Assembly: GCF_006402735.1 (NCBI RefSeq) | Contig: NZ_CP017174.1 | Location: forward strand, 6,738,001-6,802,000 | Length of the DNA stretch: 64,000 nucleotides | Direction: 5' to 3' | DNA from: Myxococcus xanthus | Lineage (GTDB): Bacteria > Myxococcota > Myxococcia > Myxococcales > Myxococcaceae | Program-made: the position numbers and the translations under genes | The notes under the pieces: model-generated | Database searches by the model: none | The model's input: only the letters and a program-made list of their open reading frames with translations | What the model was told of the DNA's origin: nothing | Part shown: piece after piece, positions 46,123 through 54,443 of the stretch | Position numbering within the stretch: position 1 is the stretch's first letter | How the letters are laid out: the number at the start of each line of letters is the position of its first letter

Positions 46123-47609
46123 CCTTCGGCCTCAATCGCGACCACCGAGTGCCAGTGACGCTCGGGGCCGACGTAAACGTTGTACTGGTCCAGGCTGTCC
46201 ACGAAGGAGTTGCCGAACGCCGCATGTTGGGTGGAGCGCTGGAGCCCGTACAGCAGCCGCAAGCTGGGGCGCGCGTAGATGCCGCGGCCCGTGGGGTTGA
46301 GCACCACACCGGCCTTGAACTGCCAGGTGTCGCGCGTATCGCTGTCACCGAACTCCAGGCCGCGCGCGTCCGCCATGCCGTCGGTGCTGGTGAACACCGA
46401 GTCCACATGGTTGCGGTAGAGATTGCCGTTCAGGCTCTTCTCGCGCGCGATGCTGCTCTCCGCCAGGAGGTGAACCCTGTCGGTGAGGAAGTACTGAAGG
46501 CGAAGCACCGTGGAGGCGATGACGCGGTTGTCCTCACCCGCGGCGATCTTGTTGTCCTTGTTGAACGAGTAGCCGGCCCACACGCCCCAGAGCGCCTCCA
46601 GCTTGTCGGGGATGATGCGCAGGTAGGCCTCGTTGCCGAGGTTGGCGTCGTAGCGCTCGTCGGTCTGGTCCGTGACGTACACGGTCCAGTCCCGGCCCCG
46701 GAAGTTCTCCGTGTAGAAGGGCTGCGGGTGGCGCTTCTCGAACGTCAGGTACAGGTTGCTCCACACCAGCGGCCCCACTCCGCCGAAGCCCACGTAGCCC
46801 ATGGCCCGGTACGACAGCGCGCTGCGCGCCTTGAGGTCCGGTACCAGGTCCTCCGCGCCCGGGTTGGCCTCGAAGTAGCGCCGCACCACCTCGCGCCGCG
46901 CGAAGCTCTCGTAGCTGGTCCCAGGCGACGCGTAGAGCGCGTTCCGGTTGCCGCGCACCGCGGGCTCGTAGCCCACCTGGCCGCGGATACCCACCTCCAG
47001 GTGCCCGGGGATCAGCCGGTAGCGGAACGACGCGGCGCCCGTCAGCACCGTATTGTAGTTGTTCGGGCGCAGTGTGTAGCCGCTGTCCCCCACCGCCAGC
47101 AGGACGTCGTAGCGGTCGCCCTGGTACGTGCCGGACAGGCCCACCGTGTCCCAGAGCAGCGTGCCGGGACGCTGGTCGTAGATGTGCAGGTCGTTCCAGC
47201 GGTCCTCGAGCGTGCCGAGCTGCCACGTCACCCGGTCCAGCAGGATGTTGCCGGCGCGGACGAAGAGGTAGTCGGCGCTGAAGTTCACCAGCGAGCCATT
47301 ACCGGGGTCCGCCGAACGAAACGACCTGCCGGAGATACGGGAGTGAACCTCTGCCCACACCTCGTCGGACCCCGGCGTGGCCTGCAGCGCATCCAGCCGG
47401 AGGTTGAGCTCTCCGTAAGGGCTTTCGTTGAGGAGCCGTCCGTAGAGCCAGTAATAGCCCAGCTGGCCAGAGCCGCCCGAAAAGTCCGGACGGGTCATGA
47501 TGCGGAAGTAACCCGCTGCCCCGAAGCGATCGCGAGGCGCATCGGCCAGGGCAACGAGCGGCAGGAACGTCAACAGGATGGCGCCGAGGCGCGCAGGCAG
47601 GACTCGCAT
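46113..47609 (-). CDS. Outer-membrane beta-barrel protein, maltoporin-like
   Basis: 498 residues from ATG 47609 (MRVLPARLGAILLTFLPLVALADA), a signal peptide. The mature chain is made of alternating aromatic/polar strands (LGYYWLYGRLLNES, YDVLLAVGDSGYTL, WSNLYLTFEKRH, LRLQYFLTDRVHLLAES) and ends in Phe (AIEAEGWF), the assembly signal of outer-membrane barrels. The end, with ARPSLRLLYGL and then an E-x-W-F finish, recalls LamB maltoporin (RPAIRVFATY ... MEIWW). Its position between two alpha-glucan hydrolase genes supports an oligosaccharide channel, but the family assignment is tentative. Confidence 0.72.
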   Translation of the reverse strand: MRVLPARLGAILLTFLPLVALADAPRDRFGAAGYFRIMTRPDFSGGSGQLGYYWLYGRLLNESPYGELNLRLDALQATPGSDEVWAEVHSRISGRSFRSADPGNGSLVNFSADYLFVRAGNILLDRVTWQLGTLEDRWNDLHIYDQRPGTLLWDTVGLSGTYQGDRYDVLLAVGDSGYTLRPNNYNTVLTGAASFRYRLIPGHLEVGIRGQVGYEPAVRGNRNALYASPGTSYESFARREVVRRYFEANPGAEDLVPDLKARSALSYRAMGYVGFGGVGPLVWSNLYLTFEKRHPQPFYTENFRGRDWTVYVTDQTDERYDANLGNEAYLRIIPDKLEALWGVWAGYSFNKDNKIAAGEDNRVIASTVLRLQYFLTDRVHLLAESSIAREKSLNGNLYRNHVDSVFTSTDGMADARGLEFGDSDTRDTWQFKAGVVLNPTGRGIYARPSLRLLYGLQRSTQHAAFGNSFVDSLDQYNVYVGPERHWHSVVAIEAEGWF

Positions 47610-47646
47610 GGGCGGGCCCTGCTTATAGCGCAACCTGCTTGCCTGC

Positions 47647-50088
47647 CTACTCCGCACGCAGGACGACGATGGTTCTTTCCGGCATCCCGTACGTCGGACC
47701 GTTCACTGGTGACGGCATATCAAGCCACGAGTTACCCGTGGACCGGCTGTCCAGGCCCGCCGTCGTGAGATAGGCGGGGCTGTCGAAGTACGCCTGCGTG
47801 TCGATGAGCCGCGTCCACTTGCGGCCTTCGGGCAGCGTGAACTCCACCGCGCGGGGCTCCATGTTGATGAGCACCAGCAGCTCCGGCCCGTAGGACGCGT
47901 CGTGGTAGTGAATCATCAACTGCTTGCTGTCCCACGCCGCCTCGGTGTTCTGCGCGCTCTTCCAGGCCAGCGGCGCGCCCTTGCCATAGTCCTTCGGCGC
48001 GAAGGCGTAGGCGTGCTCCTTGCGCAGGCGGATGGCGGCCTTCACGAACTCGAACATGCGGTGACGTTCGTCGCGCGCCAGGTACGCGCCCCACTGGTAC
48101 CAGTTGAAGGGATTGTCAGACAGCGTGGAGTAGGCGTTGTTGTTGCCCAGCTGCGTGCGCATCCACTCGTCGCCGCCCAGGATCATCGGCGTGCCGTGGC
48201 TGATCATCATCGACATGAAGGCATTGCGAATCATCTGCCGCCGCATGCTCTCCGCGCGCTCGTCGCCAATCGGCCCCCAGCTGCGGGAACGGTTGTGCTC
48301 CTCACCGCTGACCTTGTCGCAGAAGGGGCTGTTCGGTGTGTCACAGCACACCGGGTTCAGCGGACCGCAGCGGTTCTGCTTCTCGTCGTACGCGAACAGG
48401 TCGTACATCGTGAAGCCGTCGTGCACGGTGATGAAGTTCATGGAGTGATACGGGCGGCGGCCATTGCGCTCGAACCACTCCTGGCTGCCATGCATCAGGA
48501 AGCCGCCGTCCACCGTGCCGGGCCGGCCGCACAGCGACCCCTCGTTGGAGTTGAGCTTCCAACCGTCCTGGTTCATGAACGCGCGCCACCAGTCGCGGAA
48601 GCGGCCGTTCCACTCGTACCAGCCATTGCCCGGCTGCGTCTTGGCGTTGGGGAACTCGCCCAGCGGCATGCAGTACCAGCCGCCCGCGCTCCACGGCTCG
48701 GCCATGATGCGGGTGTTGTACTTCTGGAGCACCGGGTCGTCGATGACGTCCTGGAGCACGGTATTGCGCGGGTCGTCCCAGCGGTTGTAGTCGCCGTCGC
48801 GCTCGCCCAGGATAGGCGCCAGGTCGAAGCGGAAGCCGTCCACGTGAAGCTCTTCCACGTAGAAGCGCAGGCTGTCGATGATGAGCTTGCGCGTGGGCCG
48901 GTGGTTGGGGCGCGTCTGGTTACCGACGCCGGTGTTGTTCCAATACGTGCGGCGGTCCGGGTTGAGCGCGTAGTACGCCTGGTTGTCGATGCCGCGGAAC
49001 GAATAGAGGCCAGCCGTCTCCGCGGGGTCCAGGGACTCCAGCGGCTCGCCGGGCATGACGTCATCCGTCTCCAGCTTCTCGCGCCAGAGGCCCCCCTCGC
49101 CGGTGTGGTTGTAGACGACGTCGATAATCACCTCGATGCCGTGCTTGTGGAGTTGCTCCACCATCCACTTGAACTCGTTGATGACCTGGTGCGGCTCCTT
49201 GAAGGCCGCGTAGGACAGCTCGGGCGCGAAGAAGTTGATGGTCTGGTAGCCCCAGTAGCCACCGTCCAGCGGCTTCTCGTGGATGGGCAGCAGCTCCACC
49301 GCGGTGATGCCCAGCTCAGCCAGGTAGGCCGCCTTCTCACCGAAGCCGCGGTAGGTGCCCGGGAAGCGCACGCCGCTGGCGGGGTCCGCCGTGAAGCCCT
49401 TGGCGTGGACCTCGTAGACGATGAGGTCCTGCCAGCCGTGGCCCTGCCAGTTCTCGTCCTGGCGGTTGGCGCGCCACTGCTGCTCCACCTCACCCCACTG
49501 GTAGTCGCCGCTCTTGACGAGGACGCTCTTGGCGGAGGCCGCGTAAGTCACCTCCGTGCGGGCCGGACCGCTGGCCGTGCTGCCCTTGCTCCAGTCGTGA
49601 TCGCGGTGCAGGGCCTTGGAGTACGGGTCCGTGAGCAGCTTGTTTGGATTGAAGCGGTTGCCGTAGACGTCCGCGTCCGCCTTGAAGCCATGGATGGACC
49701 CGGGGAACCACCGCGGGTCGAACTCCCAGTTGGGTCCCCATGCGCGGAAGCCGTAGTGCTGTCCCACGCCCACGCCTTCCACGTAGACGCTCCACACGTC
49801 GCCGTAGCGTGTCATCTCATAGGCGCGCGCCGGGCGGTTGCTCTCCGGGTCTTCGAAGAGCAGCAGCTCCAGCCGGGTGGCGTTCTCCGAGTACAGGGCG
49901 AAGTTCACGCCCTTGTCCACGTAGGTGGGGCCAATCTGGCGAAGGGACTCGATGTCGTCCACCGAGTAGCTCGGGGCCCGAGCATCACTGTGGTACAGCC
50001 GGACGTAGTCGCTCTCGCTACAGCCAGTGATGAACAGGGCGGTGGACAGCGCCGCGCCCACGAGGCGGGACATTCTGGGAGTGCGCAT
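47647..50088 (-). CDS. Lipoprotein GH13 debranching enzyme (GlgX/isoamylase-like)
   Basis: 813 residues from ATG 50088 (MRTPRMSRLVGAALSTALFITGC), a lipoprotein signal; the frame runs on to 50250 without coding sense. CBM48-like domain about 45-150 (VNFALYSENATRLELLLFED), then the isoamylase-type barrel: IVYEVHAKGFT, LGITAVELLPIHEKP, IIDVVYNHTGEGG, nucleophile in VDGFRFDLAPILG, acid in IMAEPWSAGGWYC, and FITVHDGFTMYDL. GlgX/isoamylases cut alpha-1,6 branches. The cytoplasmic relatives lack a signal, so surface or periplasmic debranching is implied. First gene of the leftward arm. Confidence 0.9.
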   Translation of the reverse strand: MRTPRMSRLVGAALSTALFITGCSESDYVRLYHSDARAPSYSVDDIESLRQIGPTYVDKGVNFALYSENATRLELLLFEDPESNRPARAYEMTRYGDVWSVYVEGVGVGQHYGFRAWGPNWEFDPRWFPGSIHGFKADADVYGNRFNPNKLLTDPYSKALHRDHDWSKGSTASGPARTEVTYAASAKSVLVKSGDYQWGEVEQQWRANRQDENWQGHGWQDLIVYEVHAKGFTADPASGVRFPGTYRGFGEKAAYLAELGITAVELLPIHEKPLDGGYWGYQTINFFAPELSYAAFKEPHQVINEFKWMVEQLHKHGIEVIIDVVYNHTGEGGLWREKLETDDVMPGEPLESLDPAETAGLYSFRGIDNQAYYALNPDRRTYWNNTGVGNQTRPNHRPTRKLIIDSLRFYVEELHVDGFRFDLAPILGERDGDYNRWDDPRNTVLQDVIDDPVLQKYNTRIMAEPWSAGGWYCMPLGEFPNAKTQPGNGWYEWNGRFRDWWRAFMNQDGWKLNSNEGSLCGRPGTVDGGFLMHGSQEWFERNGRRPYHSMNFITVHDGFTMYDLFAYDEKQNRCGPLNPVCCDTPNSPFCDKVSGEEHNRSRSWGPIGDERAESMRRQMIRNAFMSMMISHGTPMILGGDEWMRTQLGNNNAYSTLSDNPFNWYQWGAYLARDERHRMFEFVKAAIRLRKEHAYAFAPKDYGKGAPLAWKSAQNTEAAWDSKQLMIHYHDASYGPELLVLINMEPRAVEFTLPEGRKWTRLIDTQAYFDSPAYLTTAGLDSRSTGNSWLDMPSPVNGPTYGMPERTIVVLRAE

Positions 50089-50327
50089 CAGGTAGGCTGA
50101 CCTCGAGGTCCGGACATGACTCGGCCCGGCAACAAAACTCCGTTTCCATAACAAGCGCCTTCCGTGCCTGACAAGGCAGGGCCCCGGTTTCGACTCGGGA
50201 ACAGACCTTCGTTCACTGATGCACGCCTGGGAATGATGTAGCGCGTGCAACCAAGGAGGTTTGAGGAAACAAGGAGCGTCCGGGTAAGGTGTGCGACCGT
50301 CTCCCCATTCATTTCTCCGAGCACGAC

Positions 50328-51416
50328 TTGTCCGAAGTCACCCTGAGCGGGATCAAGAAGTCGTTTGGCCAAAACCTCATCGTGAAGGGCGTGGACCTTC
50401 AGGTGGGTGAAGGTGAATTCCTGGTGATGGTCGGCCCGTCCGGGTGCGGGAAGACGACCTTGCTGCGGCTCATCGCGGGCCTGGAGCAGGTGGACGCGGG
50501 CGAGGTGCGCATTGGCGGCGCCCGGGTGAATGACGTTCCGCCGCGTGATCGCGACGTGGCGATGGTGTTCCAGTCCTATGCGCTCTACCCGCACATGACG
50601 GTGCGGGAGAATCTGGCCTTCGGCCTGACGCTCCGGAAGTTCCCCGCCACGGAGATTGAGTCGCGCGTGCGGGAGGTGGCCGGAATGTTGGAGCTGAGCC
50701 ACCTCTTGGAGCGCAAGCCCAAGGCCCTGTCCGGCGGCCAACGCCAGCGCGTGGCCATGGGGCGAGCCATCGTCCGCCGCCCGAAGGTCTTCCTCTTCGA
50801 CGAGCCCCTCTCCAACCTGGACACCGCGCTCCGGGTCCAGATGCGCGGCGAGCTGGCCCGGCTGCACCGCCGGCTGGGCGCGACGATGATCTACGTCACC
50901 CACGACCAGGTGGAGGCCATGACGCTGGCCACCCGCGTGGCCGTCTTCAATGGCGGGCTCCTCCAGCAGGTGGGCCCGCCGCTGGAGCTTTACAACCGCC
51001 CCGCCAACCCATTCGTCGCGGGGTTCCTCGGCTCCCCCTCCATGAACTTCCTGGAGGCGCGGCGCGAGGGGGCTCAGTTTACCGGCAAGGGCTTCACCCT
51101 GCCCTGTCCAGCGGACGTGGCCACTGAGGAAGCCACGGTGCTGCTGGGTCTGCGTCCCCAGGATTTGCGCGTGATGTCCCAGGGGCCCCTCACCGGCACC
51201 GTGGACGCGGTGGAGCGACTGGGCTTTGACGGGTACGCCTTCGTCAACACGGAGGCCGGTCCGGTGGCGGCGCGCTTCGACAAGGGTGTGAATGTCGTGG
51301 TGGGTGACAAGGTGCACCTGGTCCCCGTGGCGGACGCGCTGCACGTCTTCTCCAAGGACGGCGCGAAGGCGCTGCGCCATCCGGAGCAGCCCGCCTCGCT
51401 GGAGGTCGCGTCGTGA
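50328..51416 (+). CDS. malK: MalK/UgpC-type ABC transporter ATPase
   Basis: 362 residues if it starts at TTG 50328 (LSEVTLSGIKKSFGQ), where the family normally begins; a GTG at 50289 would add 13 unlike residues, and neither start has a strong ribosome site. ATPase of a CUT1-type sugar importer, on the cytoplasmic face. Walker A VGPSGCGKTT, Q-loop FQSYALYPHMTVREN, signature LSGGQRQRVAMGRAIVR, Walker B VFLFDEPLSNLD, H-loop VTHDQ. The C-terminal regulatory TOBE domain (about 235-355) is present. Its stop overlaps the next start (GTGA). Context with GH13 genes points to maltodextrin. Confidence 0.92.
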   Translation: MSEVTLSGIKKSFGQNLIVKGVDLQVGEGEFLVMVGPSGCGKTTLLRLIAGLEQVDAGEVRIGGARVNDVPPRDRDVAMVFQSYALYPHMTVRENLAFGLTLRKFPATEIESRVREVAGMLELSHLLERKPKALSGGQRQRVAMGRAIVRRPKVFLFDEPLSNLDTALRVQMRGELARLHRRLGATMIYVTHDQVEAMTLATRVAVFNGGLLQQVGPPLELYNRPANPFVAGFLGSPSMNFLEARREGAQFTGKGFTLPCPADVATEEATVLLGLRPQDLRVMSQGPLTGTVDAVERLGFDGYAFVNTEAGPVAARFDKGVNVVVGDKVHLVPVADALHVFSKDGAKALRHPEQPASLEVAS

Positions 51417-53593
51417 GCCAGTGGCTCGGCCTGGCGCTGCTCGCCACGGCGCTGAGCGCGCACGCGGCGCCTGAGACGGAGAAGCCGCTGAAGCTGTGGC
51501 ACGCGTACCGCGGCGGCGAGGAGACGGCGCTCGTCCAGGCCACGGAGCTCTTCACCGCGAAGACGGGCGTCCAGGTGGAGCTGCTCGCCCTGCCCTACGA
51601 CGCCTACGCGGCCAAGCTGACCAACGCCATTCCCCATGGCGTGGGCCCGGACCTCTTCATCTTCAACCACGAGCGGCTGCGCAACTTCCACGCGCTGCAC
51701 CTGATGGCCCCCGCCAGTGGCCTGGCGCGCGAGGACTACTTCCCCAACGCCGTGGAGGCGCTGGAGGTGGATGGCCAGGTGTACGGCTACCCCATGTCGC
51801 TCAAGTCGCTGGCGCTCTACGTCAACACGAAGCTCGTGACCCAGCCGCCGGAGACGACGGACGCGCTGCTGGCGATGCTGCCCGCGCTGTCGGACGCGGA
51901 CGCGGGCCGCTTCGGGCTGGCCTATGAGAGCGGCGACTTCTACTTCCACGCGGGGTTCCTCTTCGGCTTCGGCGGCGAGCTGTTCGATGCAAACGGCCGC
52001 GCGAGCTTCGACACACAGGGGATGGCCCGCTCCCTGGCCTTTGTGAAGGACCTGCAGGACCGGCGCTTCATCCCCCAGGAGGCCTCGGGCGCGCTGGTGA
52101 AGAGCCTCTTCAACGACGGCCGTGCCGCCATGATCATCAGCGGGCCGTGGTTCGCCGGGGAGATTGCCCCCAACGTGGACTACCGCGTGGTGGGGCTGCC
52201 GGTGGTGAGCACCACGAACATCCCCATCCGCCCCTTCCTGGGCGTGGAGACGGCCTACGTATCCGCGCGCTCCAAACGAGCGGAGCAGGCCCAGGCGCTG
52301 GCGCGCTTCATCTCCTTGGGCGAGGCCTCGCGCGTGCGGGCCATGGTGGGCCGGCAGATTCCGGCGGACGTGGCCGCGTACACGCTGAAGGAGGTGCGGG
52401 AGGACACGCTCATCTCCTCCTTCCGCGAGGCGGCCCGCCACGCGACGCCCATGCCCAACACGCTGGAGATGGCGCGCGTCTGGGAGCCCATGAAGCTGGC
52501 GCTGCGCGCGGTGCTCCAGGGCGGCACCGAGCCCCAGGACGCGGGCGCGCTGGCGGACCGGCGCTACCGCGCGCTGCACCGCGAGCGCCCGCCCGACGCC
52601 AGCCCCCTGCCCTGGCTGGGCCTGGTGGGCGCCATGGCGCTGGGCGGCTCCGTCTATGTGCTGCGGCGCCCGGCGGCGACGCTGCCCTTCAAGCGCCGTT
52701 ACCCGGATGTGGCGCAGGCGGTGGCGTACATCACCCCCGCGGCGGCCGGCGTGGCGGTGCTGGTGTTCGTCCCCTTCGCGGTGGGCCTCAGCCTGTCGCT
52801 GTTCCACCACGAGGCAGGGGAATACTCCTTCGTGGGCCTGGCCAACTTCGTGGATATCCTGGCCAGCCGCGGCTACAGCATCACCGAGCCCCTGTCCTTC
52901 TATTTCACGCTGGCCGTGACGCTGCTGTGGGCGGTGGTCAACGTGGTGCTCCACGTCAGCATCGGCCTGTTCCTGGCGCTGCTGTTGAAGGATCCACTGC
53001 TGAAGCTGCGGGGTGTCTACCGGGTGCTGCTCATCATCCCCTGGGCCGTGCCCAACTACATCACCGCGCTCATGTGGAAGGGCATGTTCCACCGGCAGTT
53101 CGGCGCCATCAACGGCCTGCTGGTCGCCCTGGACCTGGAGCCGGTGAGCTGGTTCACCCGCTTCTCCACGGCCTTCGCGGCCAACGTGGCCACCAACACC
53201 TGGCTGGGCTTTCCCTTCATGATGGTGGTGGCGCTGGGCGCGCTCCAGTCCATCCCCCAGGAGCTCTACGAGGCCGCGGAGGTGGACGGCGCGAGCAAAT
53301 GGACGCAGTTCCGCCGCATCACCCTGCCGCTGCTGAGGCCCGCCATGCTGCCGGCCGTCATCCTGGGCAGCGTGTGGACCTTCAACATGTTCAACATCAT
53401 CTACCTGGTGTCCGGCGGTGAGCCGGGCGGCGGCACCGACATCCTGGTGTCCGAGGCCTACCGTTGGGCCTTCCAGCGCAACGAGCAGTACGGCTTCGCG
53501 GCGGCGTACTCGGTCCTCATCTTCGTGGTGCTGCTGGTCTGGTCCGCCTTCACCAAGCGCCTGATGCGGTCGTCCTCGGAGGTGATGGGATGA
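51413..53593 (+). CDS. Fused MalE-MalF: sugar-binding protein joined to ABC permease
   Basis: 726 residues in one uninterrupted frame. Signal peptide 1-19, then a type-1 solute-binding domain about 24-385 (LKLWHAYRGGEETALVQ, VGPDLFIFNHERL, YGYPMSLKSLALYVNTKLV, GRAAMIISGPWF). A membrane helix at 401-418 followed by a basic stretch (RRPAATLPFKRR) anchors it, then the MalF permease from about 435 with the EAA loop EAAEVDGASKWTQFRRITLP (620-639). In most bacteria these are separate proteins; here the binding domain is tethered to the channel. The GTG start overlaps malK and the stop overlaps malG. Substrate is probably maltodextrin, from context. Confidence 0.9.
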   Translation: MSQWLGLALLATALSAHAAPETEKPLKLWHAYRGGEETALVQATELFTAKTGVQVELLALPYDAYAAKLTNAIPHGVGPDLFIFNHERLRNFHALHLMAPASGLAREDYFPNAVEALEVDGQVYGYPMSLKSLALYVNTKLVTQPPETTDALLAMLPALSDADAGRFGLAYESGDFYFHAGFLFGFGGELFDANGRASFDTQGMARSLAFVKDLQDRRFIPQEASGALVKSLFNDGRAAMIISGPWFAGEIAPNVDYRVVGLPVVSTTNIPIRPFLGVETAYVSARSKRAEQAQALARFISLGEASRVRAMVGRQIPADVAAYTLKEVREDTLISSFREAARHATPMPNTLEMARVWEPMKLALRAVLQGGTEPQDAGALADRRYRALHRERPPDASPLPWLGLVGAMALGGSVYVLRRPAATLPFKRRYPDVAQAVAYITPAAAGVAVLVFVPFAVGLSLSLFHHEAGEYSFVGLANFVDILASRGYSITEPLSFYFTLAVTLLWAVVNVVLHVSIGLFLALLLKDPLLKLRGVYRVLLIIPWAVPNYITALMWKGMFHRQFGAINGLLVALDLEPVSWFTRFSTAFAANVATNTWLGFPFMMVVALGALQSIPQELYEAAEVDGASKWTQFRRITLPLLRPAMLPAVILGSVWTFNMFNIIYLVSGGEPGGGTDILVSEAYRWAFQRNEQYGFAAAYSVLIFVVLLVWSAFTKRLMRSSSEVMG

Positions 53594-54438
53594 ACCGCCC
53601 CTCGCGCTTGAAGATGGCCGCCATCCACGCCGGGCTGACGCTGCTGTGCATGGCCACGCTCTACCCGGTGCTCTGGGTGGTGAAGATGGCGCTGTCGCCC
53701 ACGGACGGGCTGGCGCTCACCGCCAACCCCTTCCCCGAAACCGTCACGCTGGAGCACTTCCGGCAGGTGCTCTCCGGCACGGACGCGGCGGGGCGGTGGG
53801 TGTTCGGCCGGCAGCTCCTGGCGAGCATCGTCGTGGCGGGCGCCACCACGCTGGTGGGCCTGACGCTGGCGGTGTCCGCGGCCTACGCGCTGTCGCGCTT
53901 CCGCTTCCCCGGCAAGGAAGGCGGGATGCAGGCGCTACTGGTGACGCAGATGTTCCCGGCGACGCTGATGATGGTGCCCATCTACAGCATCCTCCAGAAG
54001 CTGCACCTGCTGGACAGCCTCACGGGGCTCGTCCTCGTCTACGCCACCACCGCCCTGCCCTTCTGCATCTGGAACCTCAAGGGCTACTTCGACACGCTGC
54101 CACGCGAGTTGGAAGAAGCGGCGGTGATGGACGGCGCCTCCACCTTCCAGGTGTTCGTGCGCGTGGTGCTCCCGCTGGCCCGGCCCGCGTTGGCCGTGAC
54201 GGCGCTCTTCTCCTTCATGACGGCGTGGAACGAGTTCATCCTCGCCGCCACGCTGCTCAATGACCCGTCCCGCTTCACCCTGCCCGTCGCGCTCCAGCGG
54301 TTCGTGGGCGAGCACAAGGTGGAGTGGGGCAAGTTCGCCGCGGGCGCGCTCATCGTCTCCGCGCCGGTCATGGCTTTGTTCTTCGCTCTCCAGAAACACC
54401 TCGTCGGCGGGCTGACCGCTGGCGGCGTCAAGGGGTGA
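53590..54438 (+). CDS. malG: MalG-type ABC transporter permease
   Basis: 282 residues from ATG 53590, overlapping the fusion gene's stop (ATGA). Six membrane helices. The EAA loop contacting the ATPase is ELEEAAVMDGASTFQVFVRVVLPLARPA (near residue 175). Starts RLKMAAIHAGLTLLCMATLYPVLWVVKMALSP and contains SAAYALSRFRFPGKEG, both typical of MalG. Forms the channel with the MalF part of the fusion protein. The following lipoprotein gene begins at or just after its stop. Confidence 0.95.
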   Translation: MNRPSRLKMAAIHAGLTLLCMATLYPVLWVVKMALSPTDGLALTANPFPETVTLEHFRQVLSGTDAAGRWVFGRQLLASIVVAGATTLVGLTLAVSAAYALSRFRFPGKEGGMQALLVTQMFPATLMMVPIYSILQKLHLLDSLTGLVLVYATTALPFCIWNLKGYFDTLPRELEEAAVMDGASTFQVFVRVVLPLARPALAVTALFSFMTAWNEFILAATLLNDPSRFTLPVALQRFVGEHKVEWGKFAAGALIVSAPVMALFFALQKHLVGGLTAGGVKG

Positions 54439-54443
54439 TGTCG

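Noticed and set aside
50289-50327. GTG at 50289 as the malK start
   Set aside because: It adds 13 residues (CDRLPIHFSEHD) absent from the family and with poor third-position GC. TTG 50328 starts where MalK proteins normally begin, though its ribosome site is weak, so this stays uncertain.
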